Of a stretch of 64,000 nt of DNA, positions 1 to 9,350 are shown piece by piece (position 1 is the first letter of the stretch; the number at the start of each line of letters is the position of its first letter). The DNA lies in the NCBI GenBank assembly GCA_934378195.1, contig CAKRPO010000008.1, positions 5,018 to 69,017 of the forward strand, written 5' to 3'. Origin of the DNA: an uncultured Blautia sp. GTDB taxonomy: Bacteria; Bacillota; Clostridia; Lachnospirales; Lachnospiraceae. A model generated the notes under the pieces. It worked only from the letters and a program-made list of their open reading frames with translations. It did no database searches and was not told where the DNA came from. Position numbers and translations under genes: made by a program.

Positions 1-890
1 GTCTTGCAGTTCTTCAGAGTGAGATGGTACGTACATACATAAAAGGACAGCATCCGGAGCTGGATGTGGAGATTCTTACTATGAAGACAACGGGGGACAA
101 GATTCTTGACCGAACACTTGATAAAGTCGGAGGAAAGGGACTTTTTGTCAAGGAACTGGATAAAGCTTTGTTGGATGGCAGAACCATGCTTTCTGTACAC
201 AGTCTGAAGGATATGCCAATGTATGTTCCCGATGAGCTTCCATTGCTTGCGTTTTCCAAAAGAGAAGACCCAAGAGACGTCCTGGTCCTTCCGAAAGATG
301 CTGACAGTCTGGATCCATCTAAGCCGCTTGGATGTTCCAGCCTTCGTCGTACGCTGCAATTAAAAGAAATTTATCCGGATATGGAAGTCAGAAGTATTCG
401 GGGAAATCTTCAGACCAGGCTGCGTAAACTGGACGCAGGAGAATATGCAGGACTTATTCTTGCGGCTGCAGGTTTGAAACGTCTTGGCCTCGAGGACAGA
501 ATTCATCGTTATTTTTCAGCAGATGAAATTCTTCCGGCAGCAGGACAGGGGATCCTGGCTGTACAGGGACATAAAGACCTGAATTATGATTATTTGAACG
601 GATACAAAGATGAAGATGCATGGATTGCAGGTACAGCAGAACGTGCATTTGTGCGTTACCTTGATGGAGGCTGTTCGTCGCCGGTAGCTGCTTATGGAGT
701 GGTAGAGGGAGAAGAGCTGTTTCTTCGAGGTCTCTATTACAGAGAAAGTGATGATTCGTATTTTAAGGACAGTATCCGGGGACCCAAAACAGAGGCAGGA
801 CATCTGGGTATGCAATTGGCAGAACAGATGAAATGTACTTATGAAAAAAGCGAGATATCTGAGAAACATACAGGAGGAGAGTCATTATGA
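1..890 (+). CDS. hemC: Hydroxymethylbilane synthase (porphobilinogen deaminase), 5' end cut off
   Basis: Condenses four porphobilinogen molecules into hydroxymethylbilane in the cytosol. The window opens inside the gene: the reading frame is already open before the ATG at 24, and the residues L-A-V-L-Q-S-E just ahead of it match the usual family start region, so only about a dozen N-terminal residues are missing. The substrate-binding segment with SVHSLKDMP, the RGNLQTRL stretch and the GGCSSPVAAYG loop, whose Cys carries the dipyrromethane cofactor, are all present. The stop overlaps the start of the next gene by four bases (ATGA), which argues for translational coupling. First visible gene of a hemC-cobA/hemD-hemB-hemL operon supplying siroheme or corrinoid precursors. 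Confidence 0.96.
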   Translation, partial: LAVLQSEMVRTYIKGQHPELDVEILTMKTTGDKILDRTLDKVGGKGLFVKELDKALLDGRTMLSVHSLKDMPMYVPDELPLLAFSKREDPRDVLVLPKDADSLDPSKPLGCSSLRRTLQLKEIYPDMEVRSIRGNLQTRLRKLDAGEYAGLILAAAGLKRLGLEDRIHRYFSADEILPAAGQGILAVQGHKDLNYDYLNGYKDEDAWIAGTAERAFVRYLDGGCSSPVAAYGVVEGEELFLRGLYYRESDDSYFKDSIRGPKTEAGHLGMQLAEQMKCTYEKSEISEKHTGGESL

Positions 891-2389
891 AAAAAGGAAA
901 AGTATGGCTTGTAGGAGCCGGACCAGGTGATATTGGACTCTTCACGCTGAAAGGCATGGAAGTACTTAAGAAGGCAGACGTAGTTGTGTATGACAGTCTG
1001 GTAGGCCAGGGCGTTCTGGCAAAGATTCCGACAGAAGCCAGACTGATCAATGTAGGTAAACGTGCAGATAAGCATACAATGCCACAGGAACAGATCAATC
1101 AGGTGCTTCTTGATGAGGCGCTGAAAGGCCATCAAGTCGTTCGGCTGAAAGGTGGAGATCCATTCCTTTTTGGTCGTGGTGGAGAAGAACTGGAACTTTT
1201 GACGGAAAATGATATTCCGTATGAAGTCGTTCCGGGGGTAACATCATCGATCGCGGTACCGGCATACAACGGTATTCCGGTAACACACAGAGATTTTTGT
1301 TCGTCTTTACATATTATTACCGGACACAGAAGAGCCGGAAAAGAATATGATATTGATTTTAAAGCACTGGTCAATACCAGGGGAACTCTTGTTTTTCTAA
1401 TGGGAATTGCAGCACTTGAAGATATCTGTCATGGATTGCTTGAAGCTGGGATTGATCCGGAAATGCCGGCTGCTGTTCTTCAGAAGGGTACGACTGCAGA
1501 ACAGAAACGCGTGGTTGCAACGGTCGCAACGTTGAAACAGGAGGTTGACCTTCAGGGAATTGAAACACCTGCGATTATTGTGGTTGGTAAAGTATGTAAA
1601 CTTGCAGAATCATTCGGATGGTATGAAAAACTTCCGCTTGCCGGCTGGAAAGTCCTTGTGACCCGACCGAAGGGACGCAGTTCCCGTACAGCGGATGAAC
1701 TCCGTCAAAAAGGCGCTGAGGTACTAGAGCTTCCATCAATTAGAACAATTCCGCTAAAAGAGCAGGAAGAGCTACACCGGGCATTTGATGAATTGTATAT
1801 TTATCAGTGGATCGTATTTACCAGCCCGACAGGGGCAGAGACCTTTTTTGATGAACTGAAGAAATCACACAAAGATATTCGCAGTCTGGCAGGTCTGCAG
1901 GTTGCCGCAATCGGACAGGGAACTGCAAAAGTTCTGGAAGAACGGGGGATTCTTGTGAATCTGATTCCAGAAGTGTATGATGGAGATTCGCTTGGAGAAG
2001 CACTGTCAGAAAAACTGCATAACGGCGACAGGATTCTGTTGCCGCGTGCCCGTAAGGGTAACCAGAATCTGGTAAAGATTCTGGAAGAGCATGGTGGACA
2101 GGTCAGTGATATTGCAATTTACGATACTATATATGAAAGCAGTCATCTGATTCAGATTGACAAAGAAATTGAAAGTGATACGATAGACTGTGTGGTATTT
2201 ACCAGTGCGTCTACGGTAAAAGGCTTTGTAGAAAGTACAAGGCTTGCAGATTATTCCGGTGTTACAGCTGCCTGTATCGGAAAACAGACAAAAGCTGCTG
2301 CAGATTCATATGGAATGCAGACATATATGTCCGAAAAAGCAACGATAGATTCACTGATCGAACTAGTTGTAAAGATAAAAAATAAATAA
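887..2389 (+). CDS. cobA-hemD: Fused uroporphyrinogen-III C-methyltransferase / uroporphyrinogen-III synthase
   Basis: A 500-residue two-domain protein. Residues 1-245 are a SAM-dependent methyltransferase (CobA/SUMT type) that converts uroporphyrinogen III into precorrin-2: [10 protein letters not shown] near the N-terminus and [13 protein letters not shown] are its hallmark loops. Residues about 255-500 are uroporphyrinogen-III synthase (HemD), which cyclises hydroxymethylbilane; [12 protein letters not shown] and VVFTSAST are typical of it. The fusion joins two successive steps right after HemC and is common in Clostridia. It points to siroheme or cobalamin as the product rather than protoheme. 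An AGGAGG site at 871-876 precedes the ATG. Confidence 0.96.
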   Translation: MKKGKVWLVGAGPGDIGLFTLKGMEVLKKADVVVYDSLVGQGVLAKIPTEARLINVGKRADKHTMPQEQINQVLLDEALKGHQVVRLKGGDPFLFGRGGEELELLTENDIPYEVVPGVTSSIAVPAYNGIPVTHRDFCSSLHIITGHRRAGKEYDIDFKALVNTRGTLVFLMGIAALEDICHGLLEAGIDPEMPAAVLQKGTTAEQKRVVATVATLKQEVDLQGIETPAIIVVGKVCKLAESFGWYEKLPLAGWKVLVTRPKGRSSRTADELRQKGAEVLELPSIRTIPLKEQEELHRAFDELYIYQWIVFTSPTGAETFFDELKKSHKDIRSLAGLQVAAIGQGTAKVLEERGILVNLIPEVYDGDSLGEALSEKLHNGDRILLPRARKGNQNLVKILEEHGGQVSDIAIYDTIYESSHLIQIDKEIESDTIDCVVFTSASTVKGFVESTRLADYSGVTAACIGKQTKAAADSYGMQTYMSEKATIDSLIELVVKIKNK

Positions 2390-2393
2390 AAAT

Positions 2394-2433
2394 ATTTCAA
2401 AATAAAGCAATTTGCAATAGAGAAATTTGAAAT
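2394..2433. repeat. Inverted repeat in the hemD-hemB gap
   Basis: The 64-base gap before hemB contains ATTTCAAA (2394-2401) and its exact complement TTTGAAAT (2426-2433), separated by 24 AT-rich bases. No T-run follows, so it is not a classical terminator. It could be an mRNA hairpin or a weak operator; no function can be assigned from sequence. Confidence 0.35.
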
Positions 2434-2453
2434 AAAGGAAGAGGTGCACAAAA

Positions 2454-3437
2454 ATGGATCTGATTCAGAGACCAAGAAGACTTCGCGGAAGTGAGATATT
2501 ACGCAAAATGGTGAGAGAGACCAGAATTGATAAATCATCACTGATCTATCCGCTTTTTGTAAAAGAAGGTACGGGGATTGAAGAAGAAATCCCATCTATG
2601 GAAGGACAGTACCGTTACAGTGTAGATCGGCTTCCATATGAGCTGGAACGTCTGAACAAAGCAGGTGTCAGCAGTATCATGCTCTTTGGAATTCCAGATC
2701 ATAAAGATGAAGTTGGCAGTGGAGCTTATGATGAAAACGGAATCGTACAGAAAGCATTAAGAGAAGCGAGAAAACAGTTCCCGGATATGTACTATATTAC
2801 AGATGTGTGCATGTGTGAGTATACTTCTCATGGTCACTGTGGTGTACTTTGTGGTCATGAGGTAGAAAACGATGCAACGTTGGAACTGCTTGCAAAGACT
2901 GCGCTTTCTCATGTAGAAGCTGGTGCTGATATGGTGGCTCCTTCCGATATGATGGATGGACGTGTACGTGCAATCCGTGAATGTCTGGATAAAGCAGGTC
3001 ATAAAGAAATACCGATTATGTCTTATGCAGTTAAATATGCATCTGCTTTTTATGGCCCATTCCGTGATGCTGCAGGTTCCGCACCGTCTTTTGGTGATCG
3101 CAAGAGCTATCAGATGGATTATCACAACCGTCGTGAGGGAATGAAAGAAGCACTGACAGATATTGAAGAAGGTGCAGATATCATTATGATCAAACCGGCA
3201 ATGTCTTATCTGGATATGGTTTCGGAAGTTTCCAAGGCAACCAATGTACCAATCGCCGCATACAGTGTAAGCGGAGAATATGCTATGGTCAAGGCAGCAG
3301 CAAAGATGGGCTGGATCGATGAAGAGAAGATTGTTTGTGAAATGGCAGCAAGTGCATACAGAGCAGGAGTAAATATCTATCTTACTTATTATGCCAAAGA
3401 ACTTGCCCGCTTTATTGATGAAGGGAGAATTGGCTAA
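2454..3437 (+). CDS. hemB: Delta-aminolevulinic acid dehydratase (porphobilinogen synthase)
   Basis: Condenses two 5-aminolevulinate molecules into porphobilinogen. The protein is 327 residues, the normal family size. Schiff-base lysines are visible at about K194 (in MSYAVKYAS) and K247 (in IMIKPAMSY). The cysteines C119, C121 and C129 in DVCMCEYTSHGHCG form the zinc-binding triad, so this is a zinc-type rather than magnesium-only enzyme. It follows cobA-hemD by 64 bases and overlaps the next start by one base (TAATG), consistent with one transcript for the whole C5-pathway segment. Confidence 0.97.
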   Translation: MDLIQRPRRLRGSEILRKMVRETRIDKSSLIYPLFVKEGTGIEEEIPSMEGQYRYSVDRLPYELERLNKAGVSSIMLFGIPDHKDEVGSGAYDENGIVQKALREARKQFPDMYYITDVCMCEYTSHGHCGVLCGHEVENDATLELLAKTALSHVEAGADMVAPSDMMDGRVRAIRECLDKAGHKEIPIMSYAVKYASAFYGPFRDAAGSAPSFGDRKSYQMDYHNRREGMKEALTDIEEGADIIMIKPAMSYLDMVSEVSKATNVPIAAYSVSGEYAMVKAAAKMGWIDEEKIVCEMAASAYRAGVNIYLTYYAKELARFIDEGRIG

Positions 3438-4717
3438 TGGGAAGATCAGAAGAATTATTTGAACGTGCAGTCAAAAGAATTCCGGGTGGTGTTAACAGTC
3501 CGGTAAGAGCTTACGGAGCAATCGGAATGGCTCCAAGATTTATTAAACGTGCGGATGGATGCCGTATTTATGATGTGGATGGTAACTGTTATGTAGATTA
3601 TATTGATTCCTGGGGTCCAATGATTCTCGGACATAATTTCCCTGAGGTTCATGAGGCAGTTGTAAAAGCCTGTGCAGATGGATTGAGTTTTGGATGTGCT
3701 ACAGAAATAGAAGTAGAAATGGCTGAATTTATCTGTGAACATCTTTCACACGTAGAAATGGTACGTATGGTCAATTCCGGTACGGAAGCAGTTATGAGTG
3801 CAATCCGTGCCGCCAGAGGGTATACTGGAAGAGACAAGATCATTAAATTTGCCGGATGTTACCACGGACATAGTGATGCGCTTCTGGTAAGTGCAGGATC
3901 CGGTGTTATGACGAGCGGCGTACCGGACAGTGCCGGTGTGCCAAAAGGATGTACACAGGATACGATGACAGCAGTTTATAATGATCTTGACAGCGTCAGG
4001 GCACTTCTTGAAGATGCTCCGGAACAGGTTGCGGCCGTGATCGTAGAGCCGGTTGGAGCAAATATGGGCGTTGTTCCACCAAAGAAAGGATTCCTTGAGG
4101 GCCTTCGTGCTCTGTGTGATCAGTATGGAACTCTTCTTATCTTTGATGAGGTAATTACCGGATTTCGTCTTGCATTTGGCGGTGCGGCAGAATACTTTGG
4201 CGTAACACCGGATATGGTTACTTATGGCAAGATCATAGGGGCAGGAATGCCGGTTGGTGCTTATGGCGGAAGAAAAGAAATCATGAATATGGTTTCTCCG
4301 GCAGGCCCTGTCTATCAGGCAGGTACTTTAAGTGGTAATCCGATTGCCATGGCCGCAGGACTCACCCAGCTGAAATATCTGTATAAACATCCGGAAGTAT
4401 ATAAGATGCTGGAAGAAAAAGGACAGAAACTGTATGGCGGCATGGAAGCAATTCTCAAAGAAACAGGAAGTGCGTATCATGTGAATCATGTTTCTTCTCT
4501 GGGCAGTCTGTTCTTTACAAAAGAAGAAGTAGTGGATTATACTACTGCAAAAACTTCCGATACAAAGGCATTTGCGGATTATTTCCTCGCGATGCTGAAG
4601 CAGGGAATCCATCTGGCTCCGTCTCAGTTTGAGGCAATGTTCCTTTCGACGGCGCATACTGATGAAGTGCTTGAGGATACGCTTAGCAAGATACGTAATT
4701 ATTTTGCAGTTAAATGA
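3437..4717 (+). CDS. hemL: Glutamate-1-semialdehyde 2,1-aminomutase
   Basis: PLP-dependent enzyme making 5-aminolevulinate from glutamate-1-semialdehyde, the step before HemB. At 426 residues it is full length. The PLP lysine is K265 in VTYGKIIGAGMPVGAYGG, and LIFDEVITGFR carries the cofactor-contacting Asp. Its presence shows that this organism uses the C5 (glutamyl-tRNA) route rather than glycine plus succinyl-CoA; the matching hemA is expected upstream of the window. Translationally coupled to hemB and followed by a terminator. Confidence 0.97.
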   Translation: MGRSEELFERAVKRIPGGVNSPVRAYGAIGMAPRFIKRADGCRIYDVDGNCYVDYIDSWGPMILGHNFPEVHEAVVKACADGLSFGCATEIEVEMAEFICEHLSHVEMVRMVNSGTEAVMSAIRAARGYTGRDKIIKFAGCYHGHSDALLVSAGSGVMTSGVPDSAGVPKGCTQDTMTAVYNDLDSVRALLEDAPEQVAAVIVEPVGANMGVVPPKKGFLEGLRALCDQYGTLLIFDEVITGFRLAFGGAAEYFGVTPDMVTYGKIIGAGMPVGAYGGRKEIMNMVSPAGPVYQAGTLSGNPIAMAAGLTQLKYLYKHPEVYKMLEEKGQKLYGGMEAILKETGSAYHVNHVSSLGSLFFTKEEVVDYTTAKTSDTKAFADYFLAMLKQGIHLAPSQFEAMFLSTAHTDEVLEDTLSKIRNYFAVK

Positions 4718-4726
4718 TTATGCCGG

Positions 4727-4760
4727 AAACGAGATTTTCAAGGGAAAGTCTCGTTTCTTT
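4727..4760 (+). terminator. Intrinsic terminator of the hem operon
   Basis: AAACGAGA (4727-4734) pairs with TCTCGTTT (4749-4756), the stem can extend inward through TTTTC/GAAAG, and a T-rich tail follows. It starts ten bases after the hemL stop. Confidence 0.85.
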
Positions 4761-4827
4761 TGGTTGTATGTTTGGTGATTTCAAATAAAGTACGTAAGAA
4801 AATACACATTCAACAGCGAATGTCAAC

Positions 4828-4856
4828 TTGTTCTTACAAATGAATTGTGCTATAAT
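4828..4856 (+). promoter_or_regulatory. Promoter of the phosphogluconolactonase gene
   Basis: A perfect TATAAT at 4851-4856 is preceded by TGC (extended -10 form). A weak -35, TTGTTC, lies at 4828-4833 with a 17-base spacer. Transcription would start near 4863. Confidence 0.7.
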
Positions 4857-4918
4857 TAGGACACCAAATGCGGATAGAGCTTTCGCACATATTCATCGAA
4901 ATTTTAGGAGGCAGTATA

Positions 4919-6025
4919 ATGGGAAACAAGAAATATGTGGCCTATGCAGGAACCTATACATATGGTACAAGCAAGGGTATTAAGGTTTATGATGTAGATG
5001 TGGAGAATGGCAAACTGATCGAGCGCAGCGAAGTCAAGGTCAGCAATGCTTCACACACTGCAGTTTCCAAGAACGGCAAGTATCTGTATTCCATAGAGGA
5101 CGAGGGTGTTGCGGTATTCAAACGTGACGAGAACGGAGACCTTGTTCGTATCAACAGCGTAGGAATTGACGGTATGAGAGGCTGTTTTCTTGCTACGGAT
5201 GTAGATGGCAGATATCTTTATGTAGCAGGATATCATGATGGCAAGGTAACAGTTGTGCATACACACAAAGACGGAAGTCTTGGACGTATTATGGACGGTG
5301 TATTCCACAAAGGTCTGGGAAGTGTGGCAGAACGTAACTTCCGTCCGCATGTCAACTGTGTCCGTCCGACTCCGGATAACAAATACCTCTGTGCAGTTGA
5401 TAATGGTATTGATCAAGTTAAGATATACCGTATCAATAAGAGACGTCATAAACTGGAACTGGTTGATATCCTTCGTTGTCCGAGAGAGAGTGGACCGAGG
5501 ATTATTCGTTTCAGTGCCGATGGCAAATATGCCTATATCCTCTTTGAACTGAGTAACGAGATTAAGGTCTACAGTTATGATGGCAGCGGCGTTAACCCGG
5601 AATTTGAACTTCTCCAGAGTGTGTCTACCCTGAGTAAGAAGCATGACAAAGATGCAATCCATAATGCAGCTTCCGGTCTGGCACTGGCTCCGGATGGCAA
5701 GCATCTGTTCTGTACAACAGCCGGAGAAAATACAGTTTCCATGTATGAGATTGACGAAGAGACGGGACTTCTTGAGAAGAAATTTACATTGCCGATCAGC
5801 GGTGATTATCCGAAAGATCTTGTTATTTTCCCGGATAATCAGCATATTGCAGTTGCAAATCATGCAAGCAATACGATTACGACATTCCGTGTAGACTATG
5901 AAAAAAATATTATTGTTATGAATGATAAGCCTCATAAGATCGAAACTCCAAACTGCATCCATATATGGCCAGTGCCGGAGGATTTCGAGATTAGACAACC
6001 ATTATCTGATGAAGATGATGAATAG
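4919..6025 (+). CDS. pgl: 6-phosphogluconolactonase, lactonase (beta-propeller) family
   Basis: Predicted to hydrolyse 6-phosphogluconolactone in the oxidative pentose phosphate pathway. The 368 residues form a repeated-blade pattern (PDNKYLCAVDNG, SADGKYAYILFE, APDGKHLFCTTAGENTVSMY, PDNQHIAVANHASNTI) typical of the YkgB/Pgl seven-bladed propeller, with the conserved RPHVNCVRPTPD segment. The ATG at 4919 was chosen because TAGGAGG at 4905-4911 sits seven bases ahead; a longer frame opens at 4868 but has no ribosome site and begins about at the predicted transcript start. A single-gene unit with its own promoter and terminator. Family members also act on other lactones, so the precise substrate is inferred. 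Confidence 0.85.
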   Translation: MGNKKYVAYAGTYTYGTSKGIKVYDVDVENGKLIERSEVKVSNASHTAVSKNGKYLYSIEDEGVAVFKRDENGDLVRINSVGIDGMRGCFLATDVDGRYLYVAGYHDGKVTVVHTHKDGSLGRIMDGVFHKGLGSVAERNFRPHVNCVRPTPDNKYLCAVDNGIDQVKIYRINKRRHKLELVDILRCPRESGPRIIRFSADGKYAYILFELSNEIKVYSYDGSGVNPEFELLQSVSTLSKKHDKDAIHNAASGLALAPDGKHLFCTTAGENTVSMYEIDEETGLLEKKFTLPISGDYPKDLVIFPDNQHIAVANHASNTITTFRVDYEKNIIVMNDKPHKIETPNCIHIWPVPEDFEIRQPLSDEDDE

Positions 6026-6063
6026 GAATGATTATTTCTTTCTGAATATCTGTAATTAGAATA

Positions 6064-6097
6064 CTCCCACAGTTATTGTGACTGTGGGAGCTTTTTG
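6064..6097 (+). terminator. Intrinsic terminator after pgl
   Basis: CTCCCACAGT (6064-6073) pairs perfectly with ACTGTGGGAG (6081-6090) around a seven-base loop, followed by five Ts. Read from the other strand the hairpin lacks a good T-run, so it serves pgl mainly, though it may also help end the convergent aroC transcript. Confidence 0.92.
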
Positions 6098-6124
6098 AAT
6101 GTTTTTGAATCGTTCAGTTAAATA

Positions 6125-7219
6125 CTATTTTTTATAAAATTCCTGAATACAATCCATACGCGAAGTCATATTGGCAAAAAGTGCATCCGTAATGGTAAGT
6201 GCACACATAGATTCGACAACGACTACGGCTCTTGGTACAATGACCGGATCATGACGGCCATGAATTTCAAGAGAAATGTTTTCCCCCTGACAGGTTACAG
6301 TTTCCTGTGGCTGACTGATAGATGGAGTAGGCTTTATGTAAGCACGTAGAATGATCTCACTGCCATCACTGATGCCGCCCATGATGCCACCTGCATGGTT
6401 GCTGGTCTTGATAATTTGTCCATCTTTCATATGAAAACCATCGTTATTGGAAGAACCCTTGCTGGTTGCGGCTTCTGTGCCATCACCAATCTCAACAGCC
6501 TTTACAGCGCCAACAGACATAACAGCCTGGGCAAGCATGGCATCAAGTTTTTCGAAGACCGGATTGCCAAGACCGGCAGGAACACCACTTATACGGCATT
6601 CTATGACACCACCGGCACTGTCCTGATTCTTCATGCATTCCTCAAGATAAGCCCCTGCCTTCTCAGCAGCATCCGCATCCGGCATATAAAAGGCATTATT
6701 ATTTATTTCTTCTGGATCAAATTTGCTAATAGAAACAGGTCCAATTGATTTTGTATAAGTGCAGAAAGTGATTCCCAGAGAATTCAAAATTTTGGAAGCA
6801 ACTGCACCGGAAGCTACACGTCCGATTGTTTCCCGGCCGGAAGAACGTCCTCCGCCGCGATAATCACGGAAGCCATATTTTGCATCAAAGGTATAGTCAG
6901 CGTGTCCTGGACGATAAGAATATGCAATATTTCCATAATCTCTGGAGCGCTGATCTGTATTTCGAACCATCAGAGAAATGGGGGTGCCGGTTGTCTTTCC
7001 TTCAAAAACACCGGACAGGATTTCGACAAGATCACCTTCCTTACGTGCAGTTGTATAACGACTCTGACCAGGCTTGCGTCGGTCAAGAAATTTCTGGATA
7101 TCTTCTTCACAGAGAGAAAGTCCTGCAGGACAGCCATCCACAACAGCGCCAAGAGCTTTTCCGTGCGATTCTCCCCAGGTAGTTACTGTAAAATTTGTAC
7201 CGAAGCTGGATTTATTCAT
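6125..7219 (-). CDS. aroC: Chorismate synthase
   Basis: Last common step of the shikimate pathway: converts 5-enolpyruvylshikimate-3-phosphate to chorismate using reduced FMN. The 364 residues start NKSSFGTNFTVTTWGESHG, and contain GQSRYTTARKEGD, FRDYRGGGRSSGRETIGRVA and HDPVIVPRAVVVVE, the usual chorismate synthase signatures. The start at 7219 has GGGAGGT (plus-strand complement 7230-7236) ahead. It stands alone on the minus strand, away from any other aro gene, convergent with pgl and divergent from the CorA gene. Confidence 0.97.
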   Translation of the reverse strand: MNKSSFGTNFTVTTWGESHGKALGAVVDGCPAGLSLCEEDIQKFLDRRKPGQSRYTTARKEGDLVEILSGVFEGKTTGTPISLMVRNTDQRSRDYGNIAYSYRPGHADYTFDAKYGFRDYRGGGRSSGRETIGRVASGAVASKILNSLGITFCTYTKSIGPVSISKFDPEEINNNAFYMPDADAAEKAGAYLEECMKNQDSAGGVIECRISGVPAGLGNPVFEKLDAMLAQAVMSVGAVKAVEIGDGTEAATSKGSSNNDGFHMKDGQIIKTSNHAGGIMGGISDGSEIILRAYIKPTPSISQPQETVTCQGENISLEIHGRHDPVIVPRAVVVVESMCALTITDALFANMTSRMDCIQEFYKK

Positions 7220-7347
7220 AAATATCTGTACCTCCCTTATTACTGTAGTTCATCTTAACATATTAAATATGGAAAGTCTATAATTTACACTATGTCACTT
7301 TAACGTATAAATTGAATGAATTTTTTGTAAATACAATTCAGTTGGAA

Positions 7348-7376
7348 TTGACAAAAATCCAGTCGCATTCTATAAT
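7348..7376 (+). promoter_or_regulatory. Consensus sigma-A promoter of the corA gene
   Basis: TTGACA at 7348-7353 and TATAAT at 7371-7376 with a 17-base spacer: a perfect match to the housekeeping consensus at both boxes. Confidence 0.92.
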
Positions 7377-7418
7377 TGACCATATGGCCAAAAATGAGAG
7401 TGGAAGGGGAGTGTAATC

Positions 7419-8360
7419 TTGGTTAGAATGTTTCGCACATCTGACGGAGCTATTCATGAAATTCAGGAACCCCAGGATGGCTGCTGGATTGCCCTTACGA
7501 ATCCTACGGCAACAGAAATATTTGAAATATCTGAGCAGTTCCAGATAGAGGTTGATGACCTGAGAGCTCCTCTGGATGAAGAGGAACGGTCACGTATTGA
7601 GGTGGAAGATAATTACACTCTGATCCTGGTTGATGTTCCTATGATTGAGGAACGAAATGACAAGGACTGGTATGGAACGATTCCGTTGGGTATTATAGTT
7701 ACCGATAAGATGATTTTTACTGTATGTCTGGAGGATACACAGGTTCTTACAAGATTTATGGAGGGACGTGTGCGCAATTTCTTTACTTACATGAAGACAC
7801 GATTTATTCTTCAGATTTTGTACAGGAATTCCAGTATGTATCTGCGTTATCTGCGTATTATTGATAAGAAGAGCGAGCAGGTTGAAGAAAAACTTCATTT
7901 TTCTCCGCGAAATCAGGAACTGATCGAGCTTCTGGAACTGGAGAAGTCGCTGGTTTACTTTACGACTTCTCTGCGATCAAATGAAGCAGTACTTGAGAAA
8001 TTGATCAAGCTGGAAAGTATTAAGAAATATCCGGAAGATACAGAACTTCTGGAAGATGTTATCATTGAAAATACGCAGGCGATTGAGATGGCAAATATCT
8101 ACAGTGGTATCCTGCAGAGTATGATGGATGCGTTTGCCTCCGTTATTTCTAATAATCTGAACGATGTCATGAAGATTCTGTCTGTAATTACGATTGTTAT
8201 GAGTATTCCGACGATTATTTTCAGTGCGTATGGAATGAACCTGGCACCTGCCGGGATGCCATTTTCGAGTACGACACTTGGATTTGCAATCGTTATTCTG
8301 ATCTCAATCGGTGCCAGCATTGTAGCTGCATTGTTCCTGTCCAAGAAGAAATATTTCTGA
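7419..8360 (+). CDS. corA: CorA-family magnesium (divalent cation) transporter
   Basis: A 313-residue protein with a long soluble helical N-terminal part and two C-terminal membrane segments (about residues 255-275 and 285-305). The loop between them follows the CorA selectivity signature YGMN (in FSAYGMNLAP). Members form pentameric channels for Mg2+ in the cytoplasmic membrane. The TTG at 7419 is the likely start: AGGGGAG at 7405-7411 sits seven bases ahead, whereas the in-frame ATG at 7428 would be sixteen bases away. Driven by a consensus promoter; no terminator is obvious before the next gene, so read-through is possible. Mg2+ is the likely but not proven ion. Confidence 0.9.
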   Translation: MVRMFRTSDGAIHEIQEPQDGCWIALTNPTATEIFEISEQFQIEVDDLRAPLDEEERSRIEVEDNYTLILVDVPMIEERNDKDWYGTIPLGIIVTDKMIFTVCLEDTQVLTRFMEGRVRNFFTYMKTRFILQILYRNSSMYLRYLRIIDKKSEQVEEKLHFSPRNQELIELLELEKSLVYFTTSLRSNEAVLEKLIKLESIKKYPEDTELLEDVIIENTQAIEMANIYSGILQSMMDAFASVISNNLNDVMKILSVITIVMSIPTIIFSAYGMNLAPAGMPFSSTTLGFAIVILISIGASIVAALFLSKKKYF

Positions 8361-8446
8361 CAGAGCAGGATGTGATTGTAACTGCTTATAGTATCTATTC
8401 ATCTTTCCGAACAGTATGAATGAACTGAAAAGGAGAAAATGATTTT

Positions 8447-9328
8447 ATGAATTGGCTCAATAAACTGGAACGCAAATTTGGAAGGCACGGTGGAATTCCG
8501 AATCTGACTGTTTATATTATTATCTGTTATGTGATCGGATATTTACTTACCTATATGAATCCATCTCTGCTCAATATGATGAGTCTTGATGTTTCCAAGA
8601 TTCTGCAGGGACAGATCTGGCGTCTGGTCACATGGGTGATTTATCCGCCAAGCACAGGTAATTTTCTTTTATTTGTTGTCTCTATTTTGTTTTTCTATTA
8701 TCCGATCGGTACTTCTCTTGAACGTACCTGGGGAAGTTTCCGTTATACACTGTATATTTTTTCAGGACTTCTGTTTGTTTTGATCGCAGCTTTTATCACT
8801 TATTTTGTAACAGGTGGATTTGTTGTGATCGATGGAATGACTTATATGATCGGTGGAGGAGTATTCACAACGTATTATGTCAGTCTTTCCGTATTTCTTG
8901 CCTATGCGGCATGCTATCCGGATATGCAGATCCTTCTGTGGTTTGTGATTCCGATCAAGATGAAATGGATGGCATGGGTATATTGCGCAATTATATTTTA
9001 CAATATGATTTCATATGTGAGAGTCGGACTGTGGGTTATGGCTGTTCCAATCCTGGCATCGCTTTTGAACTTCGTCCTGTTCTTTTTCAGTAACAGAAAT
9101 ATGCAACGATACAATCCGAAAGAGATGCACAGACGCAGGGAATTCAAGAAGGCAATGGCACAGAGCAGAGTGAATCCGGCAAACGGCAGTATTACCAAGC
9201 ATAAATGTGCGATTTGTGGCCGTACAGAGAAGGATGATCCGAATTTGGAATTTCGTTTTTGTTCCAAATGTAACGGTAATTACGAATACTGTCAGGATCA
9301 TCTGTTTACACATCAGCATGTGAAATAA
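8447..9328 (+). CDS. Rhomboid-like membrane protein without protease residues, with a C-terminal Cys/His-rich domain
   Basis: 293 residues. Residues 20-215 hold about six hydrophobic segments in a rhomboid-like layout; LERTWGSFRY at 91-100 resembles the conserved rhomboid L1 region and the IPIKMKWMAW segment also matches. However, the GxSG serine motif expected in the fourth segment is absent (the stretch reads FTTYYVSLS) and no His is seen in the sixth, so it is unlikely to be an active protease. Residues 254-291 carry C254-x2-C257, C272-x2-C275 and C282/H285/H289/H291, suggesting a cytosolic zinc-binding module. It sits 86 bases after corA and 22 bases before lysA. Function unknown; a binding or adaptor role is only an inference. 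Confidence 0.75.
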   Translation: MNWLNKLERKFGRHGGIPNLTVYIIICYVIGYLLTYMNPSLLNMMSLDVSKILQGQIWRLVTWVIYPPSTGNFLLFVVSILFFYYPIGTSLERTWGSFRYTLYIFSGLLFVLIAAFITYFVTGGFVVIDGMTYMIGGGVFTTYYVSLSVFLAYAACYPDMQILLWFVIPIKMKWMAWVYCAIIFYNMISYVRVGLWVMAVPILASLLNFVLFFFSNRNMQRYNPKEMHRRREFKKAMAQSRVNPANGSITKHKCAICGRTEKDDPNLEFRFCSKCNGNYEYCQDHLFTHQHVK

Positions 9329-9350
9329 TGCAAAACGAGGAGAATAAATT

